Both the position numbers and the translations under genes were made by a program. A stretch of DNA of 64,000 nucleotides from the NCBI RefSeq assembly GCF_016756595.1, contig NZ_AP023257.1:1579001-1643000 (forward strand), in the 5' to 3' direction. A model generated the notes under the pieces. It did no database searches, was not told the origin of the DNA, and worked only from the letters and a program-made list of their open reading frames with translations. The DNA comes from Mesorhizobium sp. L-2-11 (GTDB lineage: Bacteria; Pseudomonadota; Alphaproteobacteria; Rhizobiales; Rhizobiaceae). Of this stretch, positions 26,715 through 35,592 are shown piece by piece (position 1 is the first letter of the stretch; every line of letters begins with the position of its first letter).

Positions 26715-27506
26715 CTAGGCTTGCCGCTTCAGCACCGGGCCTTCCGCTGCGGCACCGGCTTTGCTGGCAGCCTGTTCGAGCATCGAGGCGTCTTCGCCGA
26801 AAGCGCGGGTGGCGCGCGCGGCCGCCTCGATCAGCGGATTTTTCATGCGTTGCAGAAAGGCCGCGTCGACGCGTGTGCTCGGGCCGGACAGCGTCAACGC
26901 ACCGAGCAGGGTGTGCCCCGGCCCGAACACTGGTGCCGAGACGCCCGCCGTCTCGGGGTCGCGATCGCCGACCGACAAACAATGGTAGGTTTTGCGGATC
27001 GTCTCGTATGGCTCGCCCTGCTGACCGGAAAACGCCGCAAGCACGCGGCCGCCCGTACCAGCCAGCAGGGGCAGCACGTCGCCTTCCCGGATGGTGTAGC
27101 GGATCGGATGCTTGGACTCGACGCGGTAAAGACAGGTGCGCATGTCGCCCGAACGGACATAGAAAGCGACGCTTTCCCAGCTTCGCTCAGCCAGATCTCG
27201 CATGATCGGCAGCAGGATGTCGATCGCCACCACCGAACGCTGGTATACCGCGCCCAGCCGAAAGGTAGCAGGGCCGACACGGTAGCGGCCGTCGTCGAGA
27301 CGCTCCAGCAATTGCCCGCGCAGCAACGAGTTCGCCAGCCTCAGGATCGTGCTCTTGTAGAGTCCGGTGCGCGCCGCGATCTCAGCCAGGCTGAGCGAGC
27401 GGTCGGCAGCAGCGAAAGCATCGAGGATGGCGATCGCACGGTCGAGCGCGGCAACGCCGTTGGTCGACGTAGGCTTGGATTGTGTTACGGTTATCCGCTT
27501 GACCAC
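26715..27506 (-). CDS. IclR family transcriptional regulator
   Basis: About 263 residues from the GTG at 27506; a TTG at 27548 would add 14. The N-terminal winged helix (about 15-75, LSLAEIAARTGLYKSTILRLANSLL) is followed by the effector-binding domain (GATFRLGAVYQRS through FGPGHTLLGALTLSGPS). IclR proteins usually control an adjacent catabolic operon in response to its substrate. It is divergent from the tctCBA transporter operon, with palindromic sites between them, so it most likely regulates that operon. Confidence 0.9.
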   Translation of the reverse strand: MVKRITVTQSKPTSTNGVAALDRAIAILDAFAAADRSLSLAEIAARTGLYKSTILRLANSLLRGQLLERLDDGRYRVGPATFRLGAVYQRSVVAIDILLPIMRDLAERSWESVAFYVRSGDMRTCLYRVESKHPIRYTIREGDVLPLLAGTGGRVLAAFSGQQGEPYETIRKTYHCLSVGDRDPETAGVSAPVFGPGHTLLGALTLSGPSTRVDAAFLQRMKNPLIEAAARATRAFGEDASMLEQAASKAGAAAEGPVLKRQA

Positions 27507-27528
27507 GTCGTTCCGTTCCCAGTTGGAC

Positions 27529-27604
27529 AGAAGGGCCGATCGGAACAATTGTGCCGCATCCGGACAGTTCTGTCCAGCAGAATGCCATTCCGGTTGACAG
27601 AACG
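27529..27604. promoter_or_regulatory. IclR operator candidates and tct promoter
   Basis: A 14-base inverted repeat GGACAGTTCTGTCC lies at 27562-27575. Related half-sites GGACAGAA (about 27530) and TTGACAGAAC (27594-27603) flank it. The last contains a perfect TTGACA (27594-27599) with a TGCATGAAT extended -10-like sequence about 18 bases on, suitable for tctC. A regulator bound across these would cover both divergent promoters. Confidence 0.55.
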
Positions 27605-27698
27605 ATACAAAGACTGCATGAATTTTTGTCGAGCGGGTCTGAATTCAGGCTACGTTGCTGGCAGGCACCGGAGGAGGTGTCGTGATTGGAGGAATCCC

Positions 27699-28676
27699 AT
27701 GCTGAACAGACGCAGATTTTTAACGAGCACCGCCGCTGCCGGCGTCGCCGGTTTCGCAGCCTTGCATCTCTCGCCCGCTTTCGCGCAGGACGCACCGCAG
27801 ATCCAGATCTTCGTGCCGGCAGCGCCCGGCGGCGGCTGGGACCAGACGGCGCGCACGATGGACCAGGTGCTGCGCAGTGAGAAGCTGATCTCCGGTTCGC
27901 AGATCACCAATGTCGGCGGCGCCGGCGGCACAGTCGGCCTGCCGCAATTCATCAGCCAGTGGAACGGCAAGGGCAACTCGCTGATGGTTGCCGGCATGGT
28001 CATGGTAGGCGCCATCATCGCCAACAAATCGGCCAATAATCTCACCGAGGTCACGCCGATCGCCCGCCTCACCGGCGAATTCGAGGCACTGGTGGTGCCG
28101 GCGGCCTCGCCGTTCAAGACAGCAGCGGATTTCGTCGCCGCCCTCAAGGCCGATCCGACCAAGGTTCCGGTGGCTGGCGGTTCGGCCGGCGGCTCGGACC
28201 ACATATTGTTCGGCCTTATCGCCAACACGGTCGGTGTTCCGGCAGCCAACCTCTCCTACGTGCCGTTCGCCGGTGGCGGCGAGGCATTGTCGGCGCTTCT
28301 CGGCAACCAGGTCGCGGCCGGCATCTCCGGCTACGGCGAGTTCTCCGAACAGGTCAAGGCAGGCGCGCTTCGGCTGCTCGCCATTTCCGCGGACAAGCGC
28401 CAGGAAGGCATCGACGCACCGACGCTGAAGGAAGCCGGCATCGATGTCGAACTGTTCAACTGGCGCGGCGTCTTCGCACCGCCGGGCGTTTCCGATGCCG
28501 ACAAGGCGGCGATGATCACGTTGGTCGAGACGATGGCCAAAAGCGAAGCCTGGGCCACCGAATGCAAAAACCGCAACTGGACGCAGATCCTGCTCACCGG
28601 CGACGACTATGCGAAATTTCTCGCCGAAGACACGGCTCGGATCGCAGCCATCCTCAAGGACCTCGGCCTTGCCTGA
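27699..28676 (+). CDS. tctC: tripartite tricarboxylate transporter substrate-binding protein (TctC)
   Basis: Periplasmic receptor of a TTT carboxylate importer. 325 residues from the ATG at 27699, with GGAGGAAT upstream; the frame is open far upstream but only as a shadow. The signal peptide has a twin-arginine look (NRRRFLTS, cut near AFAQDAP), then the TctC fold IQIFVPAAPGGGWDQTARTM and VAGGSAGGSDHILFGLI. Such receptors bind citrate, other di- or tricarboxylates, or aromatic acids. The companion enzymes suggest a tricarboxylate-like acid. Confidence 0.92.
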   Translation: MLNRRRFLTSTAAAGVAGFAALHLSPAFAQDAPQIQIFVPAAPGGGWDQTARTMDQVLRSEKLISGSQITNVGGAGGTVGLPQFISQWNGKGNSLMVAGMVMVGAIIANKSANNLTEVTPIARLTGEFEALVVPAASPFKTAADFVAALKADPTKVPVAGGSAGGSDHILFGLIANTVGVPAANLSYVPFAGGGEALSALLGNQVAAGISGYGEFSEQVKAGALRLLAISADKRQEGIDAPTLKEAGIDVELFNWRGVFAPPGVSDADKAAMITLVETMAKSEAWATECKNRNWTQILLTGDDYAKFLAEDTARIAAILKDLGLA

Positions 28677-28805
28677 TGTCCTCGGAGAGGGGCGGTAAGC
28701 ACTGCCCCTTTCCGATGTTCGCCAGCCGCATGGACATACGATCCGGCGCGAGTGAAACTGCGGTGAGGTCGGCCGTGGGAGACCGGCTATCCAGGGAGGA
28801 CGATT

Positions 28806-29342
28806 ATGAGCACCAGCGACCAGCAGGCGGCGCCGCCGCGCCTTGCCGTGCCCGAATTGCTGATCGGCATCGGGCTTCTCGCCTGCGCCGGCGCAGTAGC
28901 CTGGCAGACGCTGTCGATTCCGGTGTCGCCGCTCTATTCCAAGGTCGGCCCGACCGTCTTCCCTTACATCACCATGATAGGCATGACGATCCTTTCCCTC
29001 CTGCTGATCGTCGCCGCCCTGCGGGGCGGTTGGCAGCCGGAAGAAGAAAAGGAAACGCCGACCGACTGGAAGGCGATGGGCATCGTCGCCATCGGACTGG
29101 TCGCGAACCTTGTTCTGATCCAGCCGCTTGGCTTCACCGCAGCCTCGGTGATCATGTTCGTTCTCATCTGCCACGGGTTTGGCAGCAGACATCCGCTGCG
29201 TGACGTGCTGCTCGGCCTGGTCCTTGCGCTTGCCGCCTATTTCGGCTTCGCCCGGGCGCTCGGCGTCAATATCGGCGCCGGCTTCATCGAGAACCAGCTG
29301 AACATCGGTCTCGATTCGGTTATCCATATGTTGAGAGGCTGA
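28806..29342 (+). CDS. tctB: tripartite tricarboxylate transporter small membrane subunit (TctB)
   Basis: 178 residues with four hydrophobic helices (about 17-37, 54-75, 96-128 as a split pair, 138-158), the layout of TctB, the small membrane subunit of the sodium- or proton-driven TTT importer. [20 protein letters not shown] is the conserved loop. It is 129 bases after tctC and four bases before tctA. Confidence 0.9.
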   Translation: MSTSDQQAAPPRLAVPELLIGIGLLACAGAVAWQTLSIPVSPLYSKVGPTVFPYITMIGMTILSLLLIVAALRGGWQPEEEKETPTDWKAMGIVAIGLVANLVLIQPLGFTAASVIMFVLICHGFGSRHPLRDVLLGLVLALAAYFGFARALGVNIGAGFIENQLNIGLDSVIHMLRG

Positions 29343-29346
29343 AGCC

Positions 29347-30870
29347 ATGGAAACGCTCAGCAATCTCGCGCACGGATTTTCGGTCGCCTTTACGCCGGTC
29401 AATCTCATGTGGTGCCTGCTCGGCACGACACTGGGGACAGCGATCGGCGTGCTGCCCGGCCTCGGACCGGCGCTGACCATCGCGCTGCTTTTGCCGATCA
29501 CCTATCAGGTGGCGCCGGAAGCGTCCTTTATACTGTTTGCCGGCATCTATTACGGCGCCATGTATGGCGGTTCGACGACATCGATCCTGCTCAACACGCC
29601 GGGTGAAAGCGCGACCATCGTCACTGCGCTGGAAGGCAACAGGATGGCCCGTTCCGGCCGCGGCGGCGCTGCACTTGCCACCTCGGCGATCGGCTCCTTC
29701 GTCGCCGGTACACTGGGCACGCTGGGTGTCGCCTTCCTGGCCCCGGTCGTGGTCAAATTCGCGCTGTCTTTCGGCCCGGCCGAATATTTCTCGCTGATGG
29801 TGCTGGCCTTCATCACGGTTTCGGCGGTGCTCGGCTCGTCGTCGGTGCGTGGCCTGACCAGCCTTTTCGTCGGCTTCGTCATCGGCATGATCGGCGTCGA
29901 CCTGCAGACCGGGCAACCGCGCTTCACCTTCGGCATGAGCCAATTGCTCGATGGCGTCGACGTGATCGTCGTCGCCGTCGGCCTGTTTGCGGTCGGCGAG
30001 ACGTTCTACATGGCCTCGCGCCGCTATGCCGGCAAGGACGAGATCGTGCCGCTGAGGGGCTCGCTCTACATGACAGCGGCCGAATGGGCACGCTCGTCGA
30101 AGGCTTGGTTTCGCGGCGCTCTGCTCGGCTTCCCGATCGGCGCCCTGCCGGCCGGCGGCGCCGAAATCCCGACCTTCCTGTCCTATGCAGTCGAGAAGAA
30201 GCTCTCCAAGCACAAGGAGGAGTTCGGCACGGTCGGCGCCATCGAAGGCGTTGCCGGACCGGAAGCCGCCAACAACGCATCGGCCGCCGGCGTGCTGGTG
30301 CCGATGCTGACGCTTGGGCTGCCGACTTCGGCGACGGCCGCGATCATGCTGTCGGCCTTCCAGAGCTATGGCATCAATCCCGGGCCGATGCTGTTCATGA
30401 CGCAGGCCAATCTGGTCTGGGGGCTGATCGCCAGCCTGTTCATCGCCAACATCATCCTCGTCATCCTCAACCTGCCGCTGATCGGGCTTTGGGTGCGGCT
30501 GCTGAAAATCCCGGCGCCGCAGCTCTATGCCGGCATCCTGGTGTTCGCCACGGTCGGCACCTACGGTATTTCTCAGTCGCCGACCGACCTCGTCATCCTC
30601 TATCTACTCGGCGGGGCCGGATTCCTGATGCGGCGCTTCGATTTCCCGACGGCGCCGGTCATCATCGGCATGATCCTCTGGCCGCTCGCCGAAACGCAGT
30701 TCCGCCGCGCGATGACCATCTCGAACGGCGACTGGTCGGTGTTCTACAAACAACCGCTGTCGCTGACGCTGCTGACGCTGGCGTTCATCGGGTTGATCGG
30801 GCCGCATATCTACGCTTACATCGAACGCCGGCGCATGCGTGGACCGGAACACGTACCGGGCGATGCCTGA
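29347..30870 (+). CDS. tctA: tripartite tricarboxylate transporter large permease (TctA)
   Basis: 507 residues, the usual size for the twelve-helix TctA permease. Conserved TTT sequences are [40 protein letters not shown] and, in the second half, [30 protein letters not shown]. It probably couples import to a proton or sodium gradient. It is 15 bases before the CoA-transferase gene, so uptake and activation are co-transcribed. Confidence 0.95.
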   Translation: METLSNLAHGFSVAFTPVNLMWCLLGTTLGTAIGVLPGLGPALTIALLLPITYQVAPEASFILFAGIYYGAMYGGSTTSILLNTPGESATIVTALEGNRMARSGRGGAALATSAIGSFVAGTLGTLGVAFLAPVVVKFALSFGPAEYFSLMVLAFITVSAVLGSSSVRGLTSLFVGFVIGMIGVDLQTGQPRFTFGMSQLLDGVDVIVVAVGLFAVGETFYMASRRYAGKDEIVPLRGSLYMTAAEWARSSKAWFRGALLGFPIGALPAGGAEIPTFLSYAVEKKLSKHKEEFGTVGAIEGVAGPEAANNASAAGVLVPMLTLGLPTSATAAIMLSAFQSYGINPGPMLFMTQANLVWGLIASLFIANIILVILNLPLIGLWVRLLKIPAPQLYAGILVFATVGTYGISQSPTDLVILYLLGGAGFLMRRFDFPTAPVIIGMILWPLAETQFRRAMTISNGDWSVFYKQPLSLTLLTLAFIGLIGPHIYAYIERRRMRGPEHVPGDA

Positions 30871-30885
30871 CCTGTTTGTGACATC

Positions 30886-32070
30886 ATGACCGATCTGCTG
30901 TCCGGCATCCGCGTCCTCGACTTGACCAATGTTCTGGCTGGCCCCTATTGTGCCTATCAGCTGGCGCTGCTCGGGGCCGATGTGATCAAGGTCGAGGCGC
31001 CGCAAGGCGGCGATCTGGCGCGCCAGCTCGGCGGCTCGCCGGAACTCAACAGCACCGGCATGGGCGCTTCGTTCCTGGCGCAGAACGCCGGCAAACGATC
31101 GGTGGTGCTCGATCTCAAGCAAGAGGCTGATCGCGAACGCTTCCTCGATCTGGTCGCCTCCGCCGATGCGCTGGTCGAGAATTTCCGCCCCGGCGTGATG
31201 GATCGGCTGGGCCTCGGCTATGCCAGGCTGAAAGAGGTCCGCCCCAGTCTTGTCTATTGCGCGATTTCGGGCTTCGGCCAGACCGGGCCGATGCGCGACA
31301 ATCCGGCCTACGACCAGATCATCCAGGGTCTTTCGGGCATCATGAGCATTACCGGCACACCTGAGACCGCGCCGTTGCGTGTCGGTTATCCGGTCGCCGA
31401 CACGCTGGGTGGGCTGGTTGGGGCGTTCGCCATCACGGCGGCACTTGTGAAGCAGAAGACAACAGGCGAGGGCGCTTTCCTCGACGTTTCGATGCTCGAA
31501 TGCACGCTTTCCGCGCTGGGCTGGCCGGTCTCCAACTATCTGACGGCAGGCGTCGAGCCGCAGCCGATGGGCAACGAGAACATGACGGCGGCACCTTCCG
31601 GCACGTTTCGCACCGGCGACGGTCTGCTCAACATCGCCGCCAACAAGCAGGAGCAGTTCGTCACGCTCTGCCGGCTGGTCGGGCTGCCGGAGCTGGCGTC
31701 GGACCCGCGCTTTGCCGAGCGCGAGACGCGCAAGCGCAATCGCATCGCCTTGAAGGCGCTGATCGAGGATGCCCTGGAGAACAACTCGGCCGCAGCCTGG
31801 GAGGAGACGCTCAATCGCGCAGGCGTGCCGGCGGGCAGGGTGCTGACGATCCCGCAGGTGCTGGCCGAGCAGCAAGTGATCGAGCGCGAGATGACCGCCC
31901 GCTTCGATGGCATGCCGAAGATGGATCGGCCGCTGACCGTCGTGCGCGGCGGGTTCATGGTCGATGGCGCAGCGCCGTTGCCGGCCAGGCCGCCGCCAAC
32001 GCTGGGCGAGCATATGAACGAGGTGTTTGCCAGTCTGCCGCCGCGCATCAAGACAAGAGCGCAGGCATGA
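30886..32070 (+). CDS. CaiB/BaiF family (class III) CoA-transferase
   Basis: Moves CoA between carboxylic acids; here likely activates the imported acid. 394 residues with the N-terminal VLDLTNVLAGPYCAYQLALLGADV, ENFRPGVMDRLGLGY, the nucleophilic Asp143 in DNPAYDQIIQGLSG, and TALVKQKTTGEGAFLDVSML. Length and motifs fit formyl-CoA or succinyl-CoA:acid transferases. It lies between tctA and the lyase-like gene. Confidence 0.92.
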   Translation: MTDLLSGIRVLDLTNVLAGPYCAYQLALLGADVIKVEAPQGGDLARQLGGSPELNSTGMGASFLAQNAGKRSVVLDLKQEADRERFLDLVASADALVENFRPGVMDRLGLGYARLKEVRPSLVYCAISGFGQTGPMRDNPAYDQIIQGLSGIMSITGTPETAPLRVGYPVADTLGGLVGAFAITAALVKQKTTGEGAFLDVSMLECTLSALGWPVSNYLTAGVEPQPMGNENMTAAPSGTFRTGDGLLNIAANKQEQFVTLCRLVGLPELASDPRFAERETRKRNRIALKALIEDALENNSAAAWEETLNRAGVPAGRVLTIPQVLAEQQVIEREMTARFDGMPKMDRPLTVVRGGFMVDGAAPLPARPPPTLGEHMNEVFASLPPRIKTRAQA

Positions 32071-32080
32071 GCGGCAGAAC

Positions 32081-32932
32081 ATGAGCAACGTCGGGAAAAA
32101 GACCGGCCGCGAGCGCGGCGAGGAATGGTGGCAGACCGATATCATCGAAATGCGCCCCGGCGTGATCCGGCTGCGCGGCTATGAGATCCAGGACCTGATC
32201 GGCCGCATCAGTTTTCCGGCGATGATCTGGCTGATGCTGCGCGGCGAATTGCCTGGTGAGGAGCAGGCGGCGCTGCTCGGCATCGCGCTGGGGGCAGCCG
32301 TCGATCACGGGCCGCAGGCGCCGTCGATCGCCATTGCCCGCATGGCGGCCACTTGCGGCGTCGGCATCAACAGCGCCATGGCTTCAGCCATCAATGTGCT
32401 GGGCGACGTGCATGGCGGCGCCGGTGAGCAGGCGCTTGCCTTCTATGGTGACATCGCTGCGGCAGTGGACGAAGGCGTGACGCTTGGCGATGCCGTCGTG
32501 GCGCGGCTCGATCGTTTTTTCGACGAGGAAAAGTCCTATGTGCCAGGGCTCGGTCACCGCTTCCATCCGGTCGATCCGCGGGCCCCGCGCCTCATCGAGA
32601 TGACCCGCGATTTTGCCGCACGCGGCATCGTCAGTGGACGTTTCGCCGACATCGCCGAGGCTGTCGAGGGCGAGGTCGCGCGGCGCAAGGGCAAGAAGAT
32701 CCCGCTCAACATCGACGGCGCCACCGCCGTCATCTATGGCGAGCTCGGCTTTCCGCCGCCGCTGACACGCGGTCTTTTCGTGCTGTCGCGCTCGGTCGGC
32801 ATCCTGGCGCATGCGTGGGAACAGTCGCAACAGAGCGACCGCAACAAAGGACCACTGCCGCGCGAATGGTTATGGGCCTATACGGGCACGCCGGTGCGGC
32901 CTTTTCCTCAGGCAGAAGACGACGCCAACTGA
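32081..32932 (+). CDS. citryl-CoA lyase-like protein (citrate synthase fold)
   Basis: 283 residues, about two-thirds of a citrate synthase and close to the citryl-CoA lyase size. The three citrate-synthase catalytic positions are recognisable: His76 in AAVDHGPQAPS, His159 in PGLGHRFHPVDPR, and Asp212 in LNIDGATAVIYGELG. Such proteins cleave citryl-CoA or a homologue to acetyl-CoA and an oxo-acid. Following a CoA-transferase it would complete import, activation and cleavage. The ATG at 32081 was chosen because earlier codons lie within the CoA-transferase end. Condensation rather than cleavage cannot be excluded. Confidence 0.87.
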   Translation: MSNVGKKTGRERGEEWWQTDIIEMRPGVIRLRGYEIQDLIGRISFPAMIWLMLRGELPGEEQAALLGIALGAAVDHGPQAPSIAIARMAATCGVGINSAMASAINVLGDVHGGAGEQALAFYGDIAAAVDEGVTLGDAVVARLDRFFDEEKSYVPGLGHRFHPVDPRAPRLIEMTRDFAARGIVSGRFADIAEAVEGEVARRKGKKIPLNIDGATAVIYGELGFPPPLTRGLFVLSRSVGILAHAWEQSQQSDRNKGPLPREWLWAYTGTPVRPFPQAEDDAN

Positions 32933-33417
32933 GACCTTGGTCCAAGTTCGCCGGCGGGCGCTGGCTGGGGAATTTTCAGGTTCTTCAGTAGCGTTGAAAG
33001 ATCGGGCTCGTCGATAAGCACGGCTGCGTCTGCCGGCGCCAGCCATGCCCGCTGCCGCCTTTTGGCTTCCTGCCAGTTGGCCAGTTCCTCCGTCACCGCC
33101 AGCAGGTAGACGGTGACGTCGACGCGGACGAAGCGGTTCGTCAGACGCTTCCAGTAGGAATAGGTGCCGGCCGGCTGCTTCAGCGTCTTGCCGAGGACGC
33201 CGGCTTCCTCCCGCGCTTCGATGGTGGCTGCCTTGCGCCCGCTCTTGCCCTTCATCGGCCAGCCCTTGGGCACGATAAAGCGCCTTGTCGATATCGAGGT
33301 GACCAACATCACCTCGACGTCGCCACTCTCGCTCAGCCGAAAGGGAATCGCCGCGACCTGACGGATCCGCTCGCCCTTCCTCGCCTTGCGCACGACCTTC
33401 TTCTTGGTGGCTGCCAT
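32908..33417 (-). CDS. NUDIX hydrolase with degenerate Nudix box
   Basis: 169 residues from the ATG at 33417. It begins with a lysine-rich stretch, then IRQVAAIPFRLSESGDVEVML, RRFIVPKGWPMKGKSGRKAA and EAREEAGVLGKTL. The EExG end of the Nudix box is present, but the expected first Glu and the Arg of RE are replaced (Lys and Ile). It resembles rhizobial NUDIX proteins of the diphosphoinositol-polyphosphate-hydrolase type. Its 3' end overlaps the converging lyase gene by 25 bases. Confidence 0.82.
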   Translation of the reverse strand: MAATKKKVVRKARKGERIRQVAAIPFRLSESGDVEVMLVTSISTRRFIVPKGWPMKGKSGRKAATIEAREEAGVLGKTLKQPAGTYSYWKRLTNRFVRVDVTVYLLAVTEELANWQEAKRRQRAWLAPADAAVLIDEPDLSTLLKNLKIPQPAPAGELGPRSQLASSSA

Positions 33418-33540
33418 TGCCGGCGATCCAATCAGGGCAGTGCCCAAGCGCAAAGGCACGTTGCGAAAATCAAAACCGCCCACGATGCTACTTTAAGTAG
33501 AGCGGCGTTCAAGCATATCGGCTAAGAAAACGCTGGGCCA

Positions 33541-33837
33541 TTAGCGGCAGACGCTGATGAAGCGGCTGCCCGACCGCCGCAACTGGCAAGTAGGCTTCAT
33601 CTGCGGCACATCAGGCCGTTGCGGCACGACCACGCGATCCTGGGCACGGTACTGCTGTTGCTGCTGCTGATATTGCTGCCGCCGCAGCCTGTTCTCCAGC
33701 ATCTGCAATTCGCCTTGCAGGACCACCGTATTGCGATTGGCAGGAGTGACGTTCTGGGCGGAGACAGCCGCACCCGCCAGCATCGCTGTTGCCAGGGTTG
33801 CCAGCATCAAGATCGTCGAAACACGAAGCGGCGACAT
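33541..33837 (-). CDS. small secreted Gln-rich protein
   Basis: 98 residues: signal peptide (about 1-27, ending AVSAQ), a helical Gln/Arg stretch with QQYQQQQQQYRAQ, then CQLRRSGSRFISVCR with two cysteines that could form a periplasmic disulfide. I do not recognise the family; similar short exported proteins are common in rhizobia. It stands alone. Confidence 0.65.
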   Translation of the reverse strand: MSPLRVSTILMLATLATAMLAGAAVSAQNVTPANRNTVVLQGELQMLENRLRRQQYQQQQQQYRAQDRVVVPQRPDVPQMKPTCQLRRSGSRFISVCR

Positions 33838-34137
33838 CCATCCATTCCCTTACGAAACAGAACCTTGGGCCCGCACGAAACAGAACCCTGCGATTATATA
33901 GGGCGTTTGTCTGATGATGCCATGGCTTAAACCTCACGCCGAAGCGGAATTGGCGCGCTGGCCAGTCAGGGCGCTAAGCCCGTCGACCGATGTGTACGAG
34001 GCCGACGACAAGAAGCTGGAGGGCATCCTGCAGTTCCATGCCTTTCAGGCCTGGATTGGACAGCATCGCACAGTCGAAAAGCGCGCTGCGTTCCCCGGAG
34101 CCGTTGGCCACGGCACGGCGATAGCCCAGCTGCGCGA
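33838..34137. other. gene-free stretch before the type I secretion cassette
   Basis: About 300 bases after the HlyD gene end and before the small secreted protein start. Open frames exist on both strands, but they have no ribosome site or recognisable product. Confidence 0.4.
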
Positions 34138-35592
34138 CTATTCGCGGAATGCGCGGCTGATCTGGTCGGTCAACGGCTTCATCAGAAACGAGATGACGGT
34201 GCGATCGGTCGTGCGCATGAACGCCTCCACCGGCATGCCCGGCTTGAGGCTTTCTGGATCCAACGAGCCAAGCTTGCCTTCGTCAAGCCTGATCCGCACG
34301 GTGTAGTAGGATAGTCCGTTTTGCTCGTCTTCGATGAGGTCGGGAGAAACCGTTGCTACATGTCCTTCGATTTCCGGCGTGACCTGCTGGCTGAACGCCG
34401 ACAGTCGCAGATGGACAAGCTGGCCGGGCTGGACCTGATCGATGTCTTGCGGCGCGATGCGTGCGTCCACAGTCATTTCGTCAGCGGTCGGGACAATCAT
34501 CATGATTGGCTCGCCGGCAGTGACGACGCCGCCGACCGTATGGATCGCAAGCTGATGCACCCGTCCGTTCTGGGGTGAACGAATATCGGTCTGTCTAAGC
34601 AATTCCTCCGCGGCGATCTTTCGTTCTGCCAATTCTGTGGTTCGAGCCTCGGTTTCGCGTAATTCTTTCGCGACCTCGCTGCGCCAATCCTGCTGGATCT
34701 GGATGATGGCCATTTCCGTTTCACTGATTCTGCCGTTCGCTTCGGCTATCGCAGCGACGAGCTGGCCGCGCCCTCCCTCGATCTGGGCCTCGCCCCGCTC
34801 CAGGTCCAGCAGACGCGACCGCTGGACGAGTTTCTTTTGCCAAAGGCCCCTGACGCCCTTGATCTCGTCGCGGACCAACGCAATCTCGTGCTCCTTGGCC
34901 GCTCTTTGTGCCTCGAGGCCCGATATCTCCTCCCTGAGCTGGCTCACCCGTTGCCTACGTTGCTCGATTTGGGCACGGTAAGCTCCCCGGCGCAAAGCGA
35001 AAAGTTTCTGCTCTCCGCCGATCACACGCGCCACATGTCCAACAGAGGAGCGGCTGGTGAGATCCTCGGAAAAGGCTATCGCCTCGGCACCCTCACGCTC
35101 CGCTGTGAGGCGCGCCTCCCGCGCCGAGAGTTCGTCCAGAGTATTGGTTATGACGGCGAGATTGGCGCGTGTAAGCGTGTCGTCGAGACGAAGCAAAATA
35201 TCGCCTGCTTTGACTTCATCGCCGTTGCGCACGTTGATCGCACCGACAACGCCGCCGCTTGGATGCTGAACAGCCTTGACGTTGGATTCCACTGCGACAT
35301 GGCCGGAAGCGATTACGGCGCCTGACAATTCCGTCGTTGCGGCCCATGCACCAAGGCCGCCGACAAGCAGCGCCACGGTTGCGGCGCCAAGAAGCATATA
35401 CCGGCGAAGGGATAAGTCGTTCTGCGTCGGCTGCGATCGCGCTTCGGTTTGGAGGCTGGCCCGAACGAACAGCAGCCCGCCGATTTTGCCCTTGACGCCC
35501 GCCAGATGGCTCGCTCCGGCACGAATATGCGGTATCATCTCCGTCACGCCGTTACGTGCGCCAGAGAGCGATCGATCATGAAATAAATTCAT
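34138..35592 (-). CDS. HlyD family type I secretion periplasmic adaptor (PrsE-like)
   Basis: Links the inner-membrane ABC exporter to a TolC-type outer-membrane channel. 484 residues: cytoplasmic N-terminus of about 65, one membrane helix (about 68-87), first lipoyl half GVVGAINVRNGDEVKAGDILLRLDD, long coiled coil (about 150-320), second lipoyl half IRSPQNGRVHQLAIHTVGGVV, and a C-terminal beta-barrel. It overlaps the ABC gene by four bases (ATGA). No outer-membrane partner is encoded nearby. Confidence 0.93.
   Translation of the reverse strand: MNLFHDRSLSGARNGVTEMIPHIRAGASHLAGVKGKIGGLLFVRASLQTEARSQPTQNDLSLRRYMLLGAATVALLVGGLGAWAATTELSGAVIASGHVAVESNVKAVQHPSGGVVGAINVRNGDEVKAGDILLRLDDTLTRANLAVITNTLDELSAREARLTAEREGAEAIAFSEDLTSRSSVGHVARVIGGEQKLFALRRGAYRAQIEQRRQRVSQLREEISGLEAQRAAKEHEIALVRDEIKGVRGLWQKKLVQRSRLLDLERGEAQIEGGRGQLVAAIAEANGRISETEMAIIQIQQDWRSEVAKELRETEARTTELAERKIAAEELLRQTDIRSPQNGRVHQLAIHTVGGVVTAGEPIMMIVPTADEMTVDARIAPQDIDQVQPGQLVHLRLSAFSQQVTPEIEGHVATVSPDLIEDEQNGLSYYTVRIRLDEGKLGSLDPESLKPGMPVEAFMRTTDRTVISFLMKPLTDQISRAFRE

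Noticed and set aside
26634..27698. Long N-terminal extension in frame with tctC
   Set aside because: It runs antisense through the IclR gene; the true start at 27699 has a strong ribosome site and a signal peptide.
33914..34306. Plus-strand open frame of 130 codons overlapping the HlyD gene end
   Set aside because: It overlaps a well-supported gene on the other strand and has no ribosome site or family character.
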